Made by a program: the position numbers and the translations under genes
DNA from: Agrostemma githago
Taxonomy: Eukaryota; Streptophyta; Magnoliopsida; Caryophyllales; Caryophyllaceae
Assembly: GCA_958450325.1 (NCBI GenBank)
Contig: OY288241.1
Coordinates: 46,079,978-46,143,977 of the forward strand
Reading direction: 5' to 3'
DNA: 64,000 bases
The notes under the pieces: model-generated
The model's database searches: none
What the model was told of the DNA's origin: nothing
The model's input: the letters and a program-made list of their open reading frames with translations, nothing else
Shown: piece by piece, positions 46,053 to 56,840 of the stretch
Numbering within the stretch: position 1 is the first letter of the stretch
Layout of the letters: every line of letters starts with the position of its first letter

Positions 46053-47531
46053 ATGGCGATGGCTGAATCCACAAGCAAGCGTGGTCCAGGTCGCCCGAAA
46101 AAAGCTCAACAATCTCTTCCTCCTCTTCCTCTTTCTTCTTCGAACAAGGATAAAAAGCGAATTGAATCAGAATCCTCGCATCAAATTGAAACCCAGAGTT
46201 CTTCGCCGGGAAATTGCTCTCTTCAGGACTATATTCTCAATGCTATGGCATCTACTGGTAAAATCTCCACTTCTACTGATCATTCGCTTGATTCTAGTCA
46301 TCTATTGAATGTTAATGAATCGATTGTGGAGCCTGAAAGTGAAGTAGTTACTGAACCCCCCGTTCGTAGCTCGAAAATTGGTGTTAAAAATGCACCTAAG
46401 ACTAGTTGGTCCAAGATTGCGGAGAATGCTCAAGAATTGGGCATGAATTTGCAATTCTTTGAGGATGTAACTGCTTGTAGTGAAATTGATATTACTCTAG
46501 ATGATTTTGCGGAGGAGCTTAAAATGTGGGAGCATACTCTTATGGGGAATGTAATTGGATCGAAACCCACGCTTCAACAAATGCAGAAATTTGTCTTGGA
46601 GAAATGAGGTTCCCTCGCTTTACCAATGGTTCAATACTTCAAACGGGGATGGTTTTCCGTTCGTTTTAAGTCTATGGAGGCTATGGATCGAGTGTTGAGG
46701 GAGGGTACTTGGAGCATGGGTATCTATACCATAGTTTTAAAGGAATGGTCTCTAGGATTCTCCTTGGAAATGGACAGGATTGCCTGTGTTCCAATCTGTG
46801 TTATCTTGCCTGATTTAGATCCGTTTCTTCGGTCTGATGTTGTTCTTAGCAAAATTGCTAGAAAGATTGGGCCTCCTCTTTGTACTGATATGGCTACCAC
46901 GACTAAGGCAAAGATTTCCTTTGCTAGAATGTTAATAGAGGTGGATATCTCGAAACCATTGCCTGAGAGTGTGGTTATTAATACTCCTTTATGTGATCAT
47001 TCGATACAAAAGATTTAGTACGAGTGGGTACCTTTCTATTGCAAGGGATGTGGGAAACTAGGCCATACCATATCTGCTTGCAGGCGTGAGAAGAAGAAAG
47101 TTGCAATAAAACACGCTATTGTTGAGCCGGATACATCACAGTTCAAAGTAGGTTCTGCTAGCATGGATGCTGGTATGCACTCCAATATGGAGTCAGGTGG
47201 TAAGTTGGAGCCCATGATGGAGGATAAAAGCCAGGAACAGGATGTTTCTTTCACTGGTGGAAAGCCTCCACAGGAAGCTGTTGGAAAGCAATTAGAAAGA
47301 TCCAGGCCATTTTACCAAGATGAGACTTTCATTCCTGTCTCTAAAAGGAACTCTTCTGGTAATAAGAGCAGGCCAATTATTACAGTGGAACCTATGCCTC
47401 TTGTTAATGCTTTTCACCTCTTCTCGAAAGAAGGAGAGATGGACGTTGCAGTTAGTGTAGCAGAGTTTATGGAGGAACCTCTTGGGGTTGTTGTCTCAGA
47501 GATGGAAGACCATTTTTCCAATTATCAATGA
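46053..47531 (+). pseudogene. LINE-D ORF1 protein, two in-frame stops
   Basis: The start is set at 46053 (MAMAESTSKRGPGRPKKA), because the ATG at 46035 lies in what other copies have as 5' UTR. GPGRPKK is AT-hook-like. A DUF4283-type domain follows (LDDFAEELKMWEHTLMGNVI, VQYFKRGWFSVRF). TGA at 46605-46607 replaces the tryptophan of LINE-E; TAG at 47016-47018 replaces the glutamine of IQYEW. The knuckle is CKGCGKLGHTISAC (about 47041-47082). The end TGA (47529-47531) overlaps the ORF2 ATG as ATGA. Confidence 0.87.
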
Positions 47532-49375
47532 AGATTGCTACTTGGAACATTACAGGGTTTAATTTGGCCCTGAAACATAGTGAGGTTCAGGAGTTTTTCA
47601 AGTTAAATAATTTGGATGCTCTTATTTTGTTGGAAACTAGAGTAAAGCTGGCAAAATCGGCTAAGATTATTGCCAAAGTCTTTAAACATAATGAGGTTAC
47701 TAATAATTACTCTCACCACTATAATGGGAGAATTTGGTTGATTATTAATCCTGCTACCGTCAAATTTACCTTGGTTCAAGCCAGTGATCAGCATATATCT
47801 GGTTGGGTACATTATCTTGCGACGAATAAACGCATCTTACTGAGTGCTATCTATGGGAGTAATGCCCCTGAGGAGAGGCTCAACTTATGGAATGATCTTG
47901 TTTCCCTTACTACTAATTCTGAATGGATAGAAATGGGAGACTTTAATATTGTAAGGTCTCCTGAGGAGAAGATTGGTTCATCTCCCCCCTCTCTAAATGA
48001 CATGATGGATTTTAATTCATTTATACATAGGTGCAAATTAGATGATTTGCCCACTTCAGGATGCTCAATTACCTGGACAAATAAACATGATCCAGATTCT
48101 AGAATTTGGTCTAACCTTGACAGAGTTCTTGTCAACCCTGCTTGGCTATCTTCTTTTCCATCTTTTTTTGCAATCGCCAAAGTCTTTAAACATAATGAGG
48201 TTACTAATAATTACTCTCACCACTATAATTGGAGAATTTGGTTGATTATTAATCCTGCTACCGTCAAATTTACCTTGGTTCAAGCCAGTGATCAGCATAT
48301 ATCTGGTTGGGTACATTATCTTGCGACGAATAAACGCATCTTACTGAGTGCTATCTATGGGAGTAATGCCCCTGAGGAGAGGCTCAACTTATGGAATGAT
48401 CTTGTTTCCCTTACTACTAATTCTGAATGGATAGAAATGGGAGACTTTAATATTGTAAGGTCTCCTGAGGAGAAGATTGGTTCATCTCCCCCCTCTCTAA
48501 ATGACATGATGGATTTTAATTCATTTATACATAGGTGCAAATTAGATGATTTGCCCACTTCAGGATGCTCAATTACCTGGACAAATAAACATGATCCAGA
48601 TTCTAGAATTTGGTCTAACCTTGACAGAGTTCTTGTCAACCCTGCTTGGCTATCTTCTTTTCCATCTTTTTTTGCAATCGCCAAAGTCTTTAAACATAAT
48701 GAGGTTACTAATAATTACTCTCACCACTATAATTGGAGAATTTGGTTGATTATTAATCCTGCTACCGTCAAATTTACCTTGGTTCAAGCCAGTGATCAGC
48801 ATATATCTGGTTGGGTACATTATCTTGCGACGAATAAACGCATCTTACTGAGTGCTATCTATGGGAGTAATGCCCCTGAGGAGAGGCTCAACTTATGGAA
48901 TGATCTTGTTTCCCTTACTACTAATTCTGAATGGATAGAAATGGGAGACTTTAATATTGTAAGGTCTCCTGAGGAGAAGATTGGTTCATCTCCCCCCTCT
49001 CTAAATGACATGATGGATTTTAATTCATTTATACATAGGTGCAAATTAGATGATTTGCCCACTTCAGGATGCTCAATTACCTGGACAAATAAACATGATC
49101 CAGATTCTAGAATTTGGTCTAAACTTGACAGAGTTCTTGTCAACCCTGCTTGGCTATCTTCTTTTCCATCTTTTTTTGCAATCAGTGGAGAGCCAGGAAT
49201 CTCGGATCACTCTCCCATTATAGTTGCCACTCTGGATTCTCCTAAGGTCAGAAAGCGCTTCAGTTTCCTTAATAGCTGGAGTGCTCATCCAGCCTTTAAA
49301 GAGGTTGTCGATGTTGCTTGGAGGATAAATGTTAAGGGCTCACCTATGTTTTGCCTGTTTACTAAGCTCAAATAG
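47528..49375 (+). CDS. LINE-D ORF2 N-terminus: endonuclease with triplicated core (615-codon open frame)
   Basis: Residues 1-48 are a normal L1 endonuclease start (MKIATWNITGFNLALKHSEV; LLETRVK). Then comes a 168-residue unit three times (47672-48175, 48176-48679, 48680-49183). Each contains YGSNAPEERLNLW, EMGDFNIVRS, SITWTNKHDPDSRIW and LDRVLVNPAWLSSFPSFF. Only after the third does the terminal ISDHSPIIVA follow. Units 2 and 3 have W for G in HHYNGRIW; units 1 and 2 have N for K in RIWSKLDR. The frame ends in a TAG at 49373-49375 within what should be continuous ORF2. A normal endonuclease fold is unlikely. Confidence 0.85.
   Translation: MKIATWNITGFNLALKHSEVQEFFKLNNLDALILLETRVKLAKSAKIIAKVFKHNEVTNNYSHHYNGRIWLIINPATVKFTLVQASDQHISGWVHYLATNKRILLSAIYGSNAPEERLNLWNDLVSLTTNSEWIEMGDFNIVRSPEEKIGSSPPSLNDMMDFNSFIHRCKLDDLPTSGCSITWTNKHDPDSRIWSNLDRVLVNPAWLSSFPSFFAIAKVFKHNEVTNNYSHHYNWRIWLIINPATVKFTLVQASDQHISGWVHYLATNKRILLSAIYGSNAPEERLNLWNDLVSLTTNSEWIEMGDFNIVRSPEEKIGSSPPSLNDMMDFNSFIHRCKLDDLPTSGCSITWTNKHDPDSRIWSNLDRVLVNPAWLSSFPSFFAIAKVFKHNEVTNNYSHHYNWRIWLIINPATVKFTLVQASDQHISGWVHYLATNKRILLSAIYGSNAPEERLNLWNDLVSLTTNSEWIEMGDFNIVRSPEEKIGSSPPSLNDMMDFNSFIHRCKLDDLPTSGCSITWTNKHDPDSRIWSKLDRVLVNPAWLSSFPSFFAISGEPGISDHSPIIVATLDSPKVRKRFSFLNSWSAHPAFKEVVDVAWRINVKGSPMFCLFTKLK
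47672..49183 (+). repeat. 504-bp tandem triplication in LINE-D
   Basis: Three direct copies, period 504 bp (168 codons, frame-neutral), differ by only about one or two bases. Unit start is GCCAAAGTCTTTAAACATAA and unit end TTTTTTTGCAATC. The original flanks are GATTATT on the left and AGTGGAGAGCC on the right, with little homology at the joins. Confidence 0.95.
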
Positions 49376-51799
49376 ATTAGAATTGCTTTGACCAAATTTC
49401 ATAAGGAGTACTTTACTAAAATTCCTGATCGTATCAAGGATGCTAAAAAGGATTTTTTGACCTGTCAGAATCTACTTCAGCTGAAGCCTTTCTCTTCTGA
49501 ACTAATAAAGAAGGAAAAAGAACTCTTAGCACACTACTGTGAATTGCAGGAGGTTGAAAGAAACATGTTGCAACAGCGTGCTAAAATTCAGCATCTTCAA
49601 CTTTCAGATTGTTCTACAAAATATTTCTATTCCAAAATTTCTGAACGAAGAACTCAACAAATGATAGGGGTAATTCAAGATAGTACTGGAGCTCTTTGTC
49701 AAGGTGCTACTGCTGTTTCTGCTGCTTTTCATCAATATTATACTCAGCTGCTTGGGACACCACGACCTGTATCTACTATGGATGTCACTATTGTACAAAA
49801 AGGATCTTGCATTGAGGAGGTTAGTAATCTTATAACTCCAATTTCATTCTCTGAGACTAAGGCAGCTGTATTTGACATGAACTCTAATAGTACTCCGGGA
49901 GTGGATGGTTTTTCTGCTGGTTTTTTTAAATCAGTATCGCACATCGTGGGAGAAGACTTCTTTAGGCTGTTAAAAGCTTCTTTAAGTCTGGAAGAATGCC
50001 TAAACAAGCTAAATCTATTTTGGTTTCTTTGATTCCTAAAAAGTCTAACCCTACTAGTGTTATGGACTTTCGCTCGATATCTTGTTGTAAAGTTTTCTAC
50101 AAGGCTATTAGCAAAATCCTAGCAAACAGGCTTAAGCTTCTCTTGCCTCAAGTAATTGGGGAGGAGCGGGCTGCTTTTGTTCAGAATAGAAGCCTCTTTG
50201 ACAATACTCTCCTTTCTCAATCTCTTGTTAAGGGGTACACTAGGAAGTTTATTTCCCCAAGATGTTTGGTAAAAGTAGACATTCGTAAAGCATTTGATTC
50301 TCTTCAATGGCCTTTTATTTCTATTATGATGGAAGCGTTGGGATTTCCTATACGGTTTACTAAATGGGTGATGGGATGCATTTCAAGTCCATGGTATTCA
50401 TTCAAGATTAATGGAGAGATAACTGATTTCATTCAGGGGAAAAACGGGATATGACAAGGGGATCCGTTATCCCCTTACTTATTTGTTCTTAGCATGGAGG
50501 TTCTCTCGCGATCTTTAAGGATTCTTTGCAAACAAGACCAAGTTTCCTACCATCCTAAATGTGTTAAAATGAACCTGACACATCTTATTTTTGCGGACGA
50601 TTTGATGCTATTTGTGAGGGGAGATGTTCCTTCTGTTTTGGCTATCAAGCATACCCTTGATTACTTTGCTGAGATTTCTGGTCTTACTGCTAATGCGGAT
50701 AAGACGAGTATCTACTTTGGTGGTGTCTCATATTCGATTCAGAATGAAATACTTCATTCTACAAGCTCCTCTCTAGGTTCTTTCCCATTTAGATATCTTG
50801 GCATTCCCTCTCAATGATGCTAGGCTGACTGTCAACTTGTTTGATAGCCTTATTCTTAAAATACAACACTCTATTCAGCATTGGTCCTCTCAACTGCTCT
50901 CTTACGCAGGGAAGGCTCAATTGATTAATTCGGTTGTATTTGGTTTAGAAAACTTTTGGTGCTCTAGCATTCTATTACCCCGGGCTGTCTTGCAAAAGAT
51001 CAACAAGCTTTGCAAGGATTTTTTATGGGGAATTGAGGTTGGGGCAAAGAGGCATGTTTTCAAGAGCTGGAAGACGATTTGCTCTCCATGGTCTGTAGGT
51101 GGGTTTAACATTAAGCATCTTGAGGCTTGGAATAAGGCCCTTTTAATCAAATGGCTATGGAAGATGGATACTAAACGAGGTAGCATTTGGATTAACTGGT
51201 GCTCTTATTATATCACTGCTGCTGAATCAGTTTGGACTATCAAGAGCAAAGAGATTTTTCCTACTGGTGTAAAAACTATTCTTGCGGTTCGTGATGAATG
51301 CATTCTTAGATCTGGTACCCTTCAGCAAGCTCAAGATTTTGTTGCAAGTTGTGTACAGGCTAACAGGTTTTGTCTCGTAACAGCTTATCAGTTGTTTATT
51401 GATACTCCTCCCGCTCTTCATTGGCAATCCTTACTGCAAAATTCTATCACTATGCCTAGGAATAAGGTCATATTATCTCTGGCCCTGTAGAAGAAGCTGG
51501 CCACTACTGATAAATTGCAGAGTAGAGGATTTTCTTTAGCTAATAGATGTGCTCTCTGTAGCGCAGCAGCGGAAATGCACAATCACTTATTCTTTAAGTG
51601 CAACAACTCTCCTAATGTTTGGAAGGGAATCATTCACTGGATGGGAATATGTTCGCATCTAAACACCTTGAGACTTGCAGCTAATTGGAGCGTTAGCCAT
51701 GCCTCTTCTAAGCATTGAAAGGCTTGTTGGTTCAGAGTCAGTTTAGCAGCAACGGTCTACTGTATTTGGAAGGAACAGAATAACAAGATTTTTGCATAA
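49376..51799 (+). pseudogene. LINE-D ORF2 C-terminal part: RT and zf-RVT, broken
   Basis: It continues in frame after the TAG with RIALTKFHKEYFTKIPDRIK. RT blocks are NSTPGVDGFSAGFFKSV, KVDIRKAFDSLQWPF, GDPLSPYLFVLSMEVLSRSL and HLIFADDLMLFVRGDVPS (FADD 50590-50601). Frame changes lie near 50000 and 50815. Stops stand at 50452-50454 (in place of the residue before QGDP), 51488-51490 and 51717-51719. The zf-RVT is LANRCALCSAAAEMHNHLFF. The reading ends near IWKEQNNKIFA, about 51799. Confidence 0.86.
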
Positions 51800-52014
51800 G
51801 CTTGTTCTCCCCCCTTATATTCTTGTCAATAGAATCAAATTCTTAGTTTACATTCAGTTTGAGCAATGTACTGATAGACCCAAGTACAAAAGGATTATTG
51901 ATGCTTTGCACACTTTAGCTACTTGATTTACTTTTTTAGCTTGTAGTGTGGTAGTTTTTTTGCATCAACCTTGTAATTTCATTACTCTAAATGAAATGAT
52001 ATCTTTTTTGCAAA

Positions 52015-52033
52015 AAATAATAATAATAATAAT

Positions 52034-52111
<78 letters not shown>
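52015..52111. repeat. (TAA)n to (CAA)n tail of LINE-D / LINE-E insertion point
   Basis: Six TAA units are followed by about 24 CAA units and a final TAA, then LINE-E begins at TGAAAGAAATAC. The CAA block is unlike the other tails and suggests expansion of a mutated unit. Confidence 0.93.
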
Positions 52112-52171
52112 AATGAAAGAAATACTTTCTCTCTCTGGATTCGTTTTCTCTCAACTGATTCTTGAGCTTTC

Positions 52172-53596
52172 ATGGCTGCCACCACCGTCAAGAGAGGGCT
52201 TGGTCGGTTGTCCAAGAAATCTCTGCCACCTCTTCCACCGGAATCTCCTGTTATTACTCTGGGCCCAGGATTGAAGGAAGCTGGTAGCGAATCTTTGAAA
52301 ATTTCTGAATCTCAGAGTGCTTCGAGGGATATTTCTCTCAATGATGTCATTCTCAATGCTATGCAAGCTTCTGGTATAGCTACTAATCCTTCTGTTTCTA
52401 TGGCGTCTGTCAATTCTAGTGGAACTTCTGGTAATTCTATTCATGTCTCCGCTACCATAGAACCCCCCCTGTTTGGTCTAATGTGGTTGCTATTTCAGAG
52501 CATGTTCGTCGAACTCGAAAAAATTGGGCGAACATTGCTGCTAATTCTCAGCCGCTTGGTATGAATTTGCCTTTCTTTGATCAAGTTGTTAACTCTCGGG
52601 AAATTGATATCTCCATTGATGAGTTTGAAGATGAGCTCCGAATTTGGAACAATACTCATATGGGTAATGTTATCGGTTCCCGCCCATCTCTTCAAACCAT
52701 AAAAAAGTTTGTTAGTGAAAAATGGGGTCAAATTGCCTCTCCTACAGTTCAGTACTTTAAAAAAGGTTGGTTTTCCTTTCATTTCGATACTAAGGAAGCC
52801 ATGGATGGGGTTCTTCGAGGTGGGTCTTGGAAATTGGGTGTGTATACTCTCATTCTAAAAGAGTGGTCTCCTTCGTTCTCGTCAAAAATGGATAAGATCG
52901 CTACTGTTCCTATCTGGGTTCTCTTCCCAGACCTCAACCCGTATCTTTGGTCTAAAACGGTTCTTGGTAAGATGGCTAGTAAGGTTGGCAAGCCCTTGTG
53001 TGCGGATTTGGCTACTACTACTAAGGCTAAGATCTCCTTTGCTAAGGTCTTGGTGGAAACGGATGTTTCCCAACCATTGCCTGATCATGTGGTGATTAAT
53101 ACGCCTTATTGTGATCATTCTGTTCAAAGGATTCAATATGAATGGATAGCCTACTATTGTAGTGGTTGTGGTAAAATGGGACATACAATATCAACGTGCA
53201 AAAAGGAGAAAAAAAAGAAGGCAGATGTGGATGTGGTTAAGGTGCAGAAGGAGGTGGATCTGCCCTCTTCGCCCTTACTTGAGACAGTTACGGTGGATTT
53301 GCCTTCTACTGTTTCAGAAGATGCCCATCAGTCTGGGGTTGCTTATCATGCTGACAGTTCTCAGCCTATTAGTAAGAGAAACTCTTCAGCAGCTAAGATT
53401 CTTAGCCTGCAGTAGTGGTGCCAGTAGTTGTGGATAACCCTTTCCAGCTATTGAGTTCCGAGTTAGGTGAACTAGGTGCTACCTCAGAGGATCCATTGGC
53501 TTGTAGTAGCTTTGGTAAACCTGTAATGCATCAAGGATGTTCACCTGAATGTCGAAGTAGAGTGCTGGAGCCTATCCCACCGGACATATATAATGA
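52172..53596 (+). pseudogene. LINE-E ORF1 protein; best-kept DUF4283 and CCHC region
   Basis: It begins MAATTVKRGLGRLSKKSLPP (a decayed AT-hook-like motif). A frame change near 52470 precedes a 310-codon open stretch (52483-53415). This includes IDEFEDELRIWNNTHMGNVI, FVSEKWGQIASP with the tryptophan codon TGG (52723-52725) that is a stop in the three other copies, VQYFKKGWFSFHF and the knuckle CSGCGKMGHTISTC (about 53157-53200). A TAG at 53413 and a small frame change precede the C-terminus. ORF2 starts at 53593. Confidence 0.87.
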
Positions 53597-55597
53597 AGGT
53601 TGCCTCACGGAATATTAGAGGACTTAATAGTCCTATAAAACTTAGTGAAGTTATTGATTTTGTTACTAAGAATAAATTGGATTTGTTTGCTCTTCTTGAG
53701 ACTAGGGTTAAGAGAATAAAGGCTACAAAGCTCATTAATAAGTTGTTTCATAATTGGTCGGTGATTACTAACTATGACCAGCATTACAATGGTCGGACCT
53801 GGGTCTTCTACAATCCTTCTACCATCTCTGTTGCTCACCCTAGTTCTTCTGATCAGCATATTACTTGTGCTGTTACTTATCTCTTAACTAACTCTAGCTT
53901 CCGTTTTAGTGCCATTTATGCTAAGAATGATGGGAATTTGAGGCAATCTCTTTGGGATGATTTGGTCTCCTTTGCCACTTATACAGCTTGGCTTGTGCTA
54001 GGTGACTTCAATTTGGTCAGGAGTTTGGAGGAAAAGCTTGGACCTAACCCCCCTTCCTTGCAGGATATGTGGGATTTTAACAATTGTCTTAGTATTTGCA
54101 AGCTTGATGATCTGCAGAGTTCTGGTTGCGATCTTACTTGGACTAATAAGCAAGACCCTCACTCAAGAGTATGGTCTAAGCTTGATAGGGTTATGGTTAA
54201 TCATGGTTGGGTTGCATCGTTTTCTGCTTCCTTTGTTTGCTTTCATGAAGCTGGTGTTTCTGACCACTCACCCATTATTGTGGAGGTTCCTCAAGATCAT
54301 TCTTTCGGAAGAAGGTTTAGTTTTCTTAAAAGTTGGTGTGCTCATCCAGCTTATCTCTCTACTGTTGCTAGAGCCTGGAATGTGTCTGTTCCAGGTTCTC
54401 CTATGTTCAGTCTTTTTGCTAAATTGAAGTCTGTTAAGAGGGCTTTACTCGACCTGCATAACACTGACTACTTAGGGATTTCTTCCAGGGTTAAGGCTTC
54501 AAAGAGGGCTTTGCTTTCTTGTCAAAATGGGATTCAATCTGATCCTTTTTCTGCTGATCTTTTACTCGAAGAGAAGGGCTTGTGTGCTCAATATATGGTG
54601 CATAAGCAAGCAGAGTTGAGTATGCTGCAACAGAGATCTAAAGTTCTGCATGTCCAACTTGCAGATTGCTCATCCCAATATTTCTTCTCCAAAATTGCTG
54701 AGAGGAAAAGCTCTCAAATGATTGCTACTATTACAGATACAATGGGACAGATCAGGAAAGGGCTTGTTGTTGTAGCAGATGCGTTTCAGAGCTATTACAA
54801 ACAGTTATTGGGAACTAGATCTTAAGTTTCTCATCTGACAATGCCTGTTTGTTCTCCTACTGCTTCTCTAAATGCCTTGATCTCACCTATTACTGATTTG
54901 GAGATAAAAAATGCAATATTTCAAATGAATTCCAATAGTAGTCCGGGAGTTGATGGGTTCTCTGCTGGCTTTTTTAAGTCTGCCTGGTCTATAATTGGTA
55001 GGGATTTTTGCAAGGCTGCTCAAAGTTTCTTTAGGACAGGTAACATGTCTAACCAAGCAAACTCGACATTAATTTCTCTTATTCCTAAAAGGCCTGGAGC
55101 ATGCTTCATTTTGGATTATAGACCTATATCATGTTGTACAGTTTTTTATAAAGCTATCTCTAAGGTCTTAGCTAATAGGATTAAGCCTTTTTTGCCTTTC
55201 CTTATTGGTGAAGAACAAGGGGCCTTTGTGCAAGATCGTAGTATATTTGAAAACATTTTGATGTCTCAGTCCTTAACGAAAGGTTACACAAGGAAATTTC
55301 TTACACCTAGGTGTCTCATCAAGGTGGATATTAGAAAGGCATTCGACTCTCTCTAATAGACTTTCATTGAGAATATGTTTGGTGTTTTTGGTTTTCCCTT
55401 TGAATTCACAAAATGGGTCATGGGTTGTATAAAAAATCCTTGGTACTCTTTAAAGCTTAATGGGGGTGTTTCTGGCTATTTTCAAGGACTTAGTGGGATA
55501 AGGGAAGGGGATCCCTTGTCCCCCTATTTGTTTGTTATGAGCATGGAAATTCTCTCTAAAAAACTTCGACAATTAAGTCAATTGCCTAATGTTTCCT
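53593..55597 (+). pseudogene. LINE-E ORF2: endonuclease complete, RT truncated
   Basis: An open frame of 410 codons (53593-54825) carries the whole endonuclease: IRGLNSPIKLSEV, LLETRVK, AIYAKNDGNLRQSLW, VLGDFNLVRS, GVSDHSPIIVE. The W of the first WN motif is R here (MKVASRNIRG). A TAA at 54823 and a TAG near 55354 interrupt the RT (NSSPGVDGFSAGFFKSAW, KVDIRKAFDSL, REGDPLSPYLFVMSMEIL). It is cut before the FADD box by the junction at 55597. Confidence 0.87.
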
Positions 55598-56840
55598 ATG
55601 GGTGTCGATTATTGTCGTATTACTATCGTTATGGATGTCGGCGTAGCATGAATCATGTAGGTTGTTGTTAGGGTGCTGTGTCGTGAGTTGTTGATCGGGT
55701 TGTGGTTGTATTGTTGTTGTCGAGTCATTATCGTTATCGTTGACGTTCTCGGTGTAGTGGTCTGGTATGGGCTACGATTATTATTATTATTATTATTATT
55801 ATTATTTGTGTTGTGTTATTCTTTGTTACGTACGTAGTAGAAGCGTGATCAGCATATTAGTATTAGTTAGTACGGCGGTGTCGGTTTCATTTATGATTTA
55901 ATTACGATAGAATCAATTTTAATTTAAGTATATATAATATTTTATTAGGATCCGACTTCATAGGATTTCCGTGCTGATTTGTACTACCGACGCGGTGATG
56001 AATTGCTGACTAGGTAAGGTTTTCTTTACTTAGAATATATTAATATTATTATGCAGGTATAAGTTATGGTATCGTGCTAATGAGAATAATGTTGAATATG
56101 ATGAGAGAATGATTGATGAATATTTTTATATTGGTGAGGCTAGCTTTAGACCTAGCCGGGGCCTTTGATCACGGTCCCCTCCCTGATTTCTCCTCGCAGG
56201 TTGTTGAACCTGCGGGGGGTGTGCACACTCGGAATGAAAGGGCCTGCCAGAAGAGTTTGAGATGAGAATATTGATATGGTACCGTGGTGGTACTGAATGT
56301 TGAGATGAAATTATTTATTGGTACCGTGATGGTACCGAGAATGAGGAGATGATATTATTGATTGGTACCGATGATGGTACTGAGACGACTGAGACTGGAT
56401 GTTTTATATTACATACTTGCATTTTAATGTTAGTATGTTCTAACCGTTTTCTCTGTCTATATTGTCACCCTATTTTATTGAGGGTCTGTGGTGATCCAAT
56501 TGATATTTCCAATCAATTGGGGAGCAGTCTATAATACAGGTTTTGTATATCGTGATGTGTTTGGATGCTGGGATGCTTGTACGGGATTGGGGTGAACGCG
56601 ATAATGATCCTGGTCATAGTACGGGTTAATGCGTAGGCATTCCTGTTGATATAGATTGTATAGCTTCCGCTGTGTAACCGGAGTTGTAATAGTTAATGAG
56701 CTTTAATGTTTAAATCAGTGGGTCGGGTTGGCATTCTATGTTGTATTGTAATGAATTACTACCTCGGGGAACCGAGATGGTAACACCCTTCTTTACTTGG
56801 GAATGTCTGGTAAGGCTCCTACGTAAATGGGGGTGTTACA
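55598..56840 (+). repeat. Truncated 5' LTR of the right-hand LTR element
   Basis: From GGGTGTCGATTATTGTCGTA on, it aligns base by base with 61958-63197, offset 6360 at first, with a few substitutions and short indels (for example extra GAGTTG at 62495). Both contain the TTATTATTATT microsatellite (55779-55805; 62139-62165) and the repeated GGTACCGTGRTGGTACYGA motif. The first 740 bp or so of the LTR are missing. Confidence 0.9.

Larger units (their letters stand above)
45966..52111 (+). mobile_element. LINE-D, full-length L1-type LINE with endonuclease triplication
   Basis: It has a short 5' UTR with CTCTCTCT (about 87 nt), ORF1 46053-47531, ORF2 47528 to about 51799, a 3' UTR with the signature TGCATCAACCTTGTAATTTC, and a tail that changes from (TAA)n to (CAA)n (52015-52111). 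Length is about 6.1 kb, of which 1008 bp is extra copies of the endonuclease segment. Several stops and frame changes make it inactive. Confidence 0.9.
52112..55597 (+). mobile_element. LINE-E, L1-type LINE, 3' half lost
   Basis: It starts directly after the LINE-D tail with a 60-nt C/T-rich 5' UTR. ORF1 is at 52172-53596 and ORF2 from 53593. The element stops abruptly at 55597 within the RT, four residues after LPNVSY, where sequence changes to the interior of an LTR. No 3' UTR or tail exists in the window. Confidence 0.88.

Noticed and set aside
47528..49375. A new three-domain nuclease protein
   Set aside because: The three domains are near-identical tandem copies in a LINE with a stop right after and several breaks downstream, so duplication (or assembly error) explains it better than a selected new architecture.
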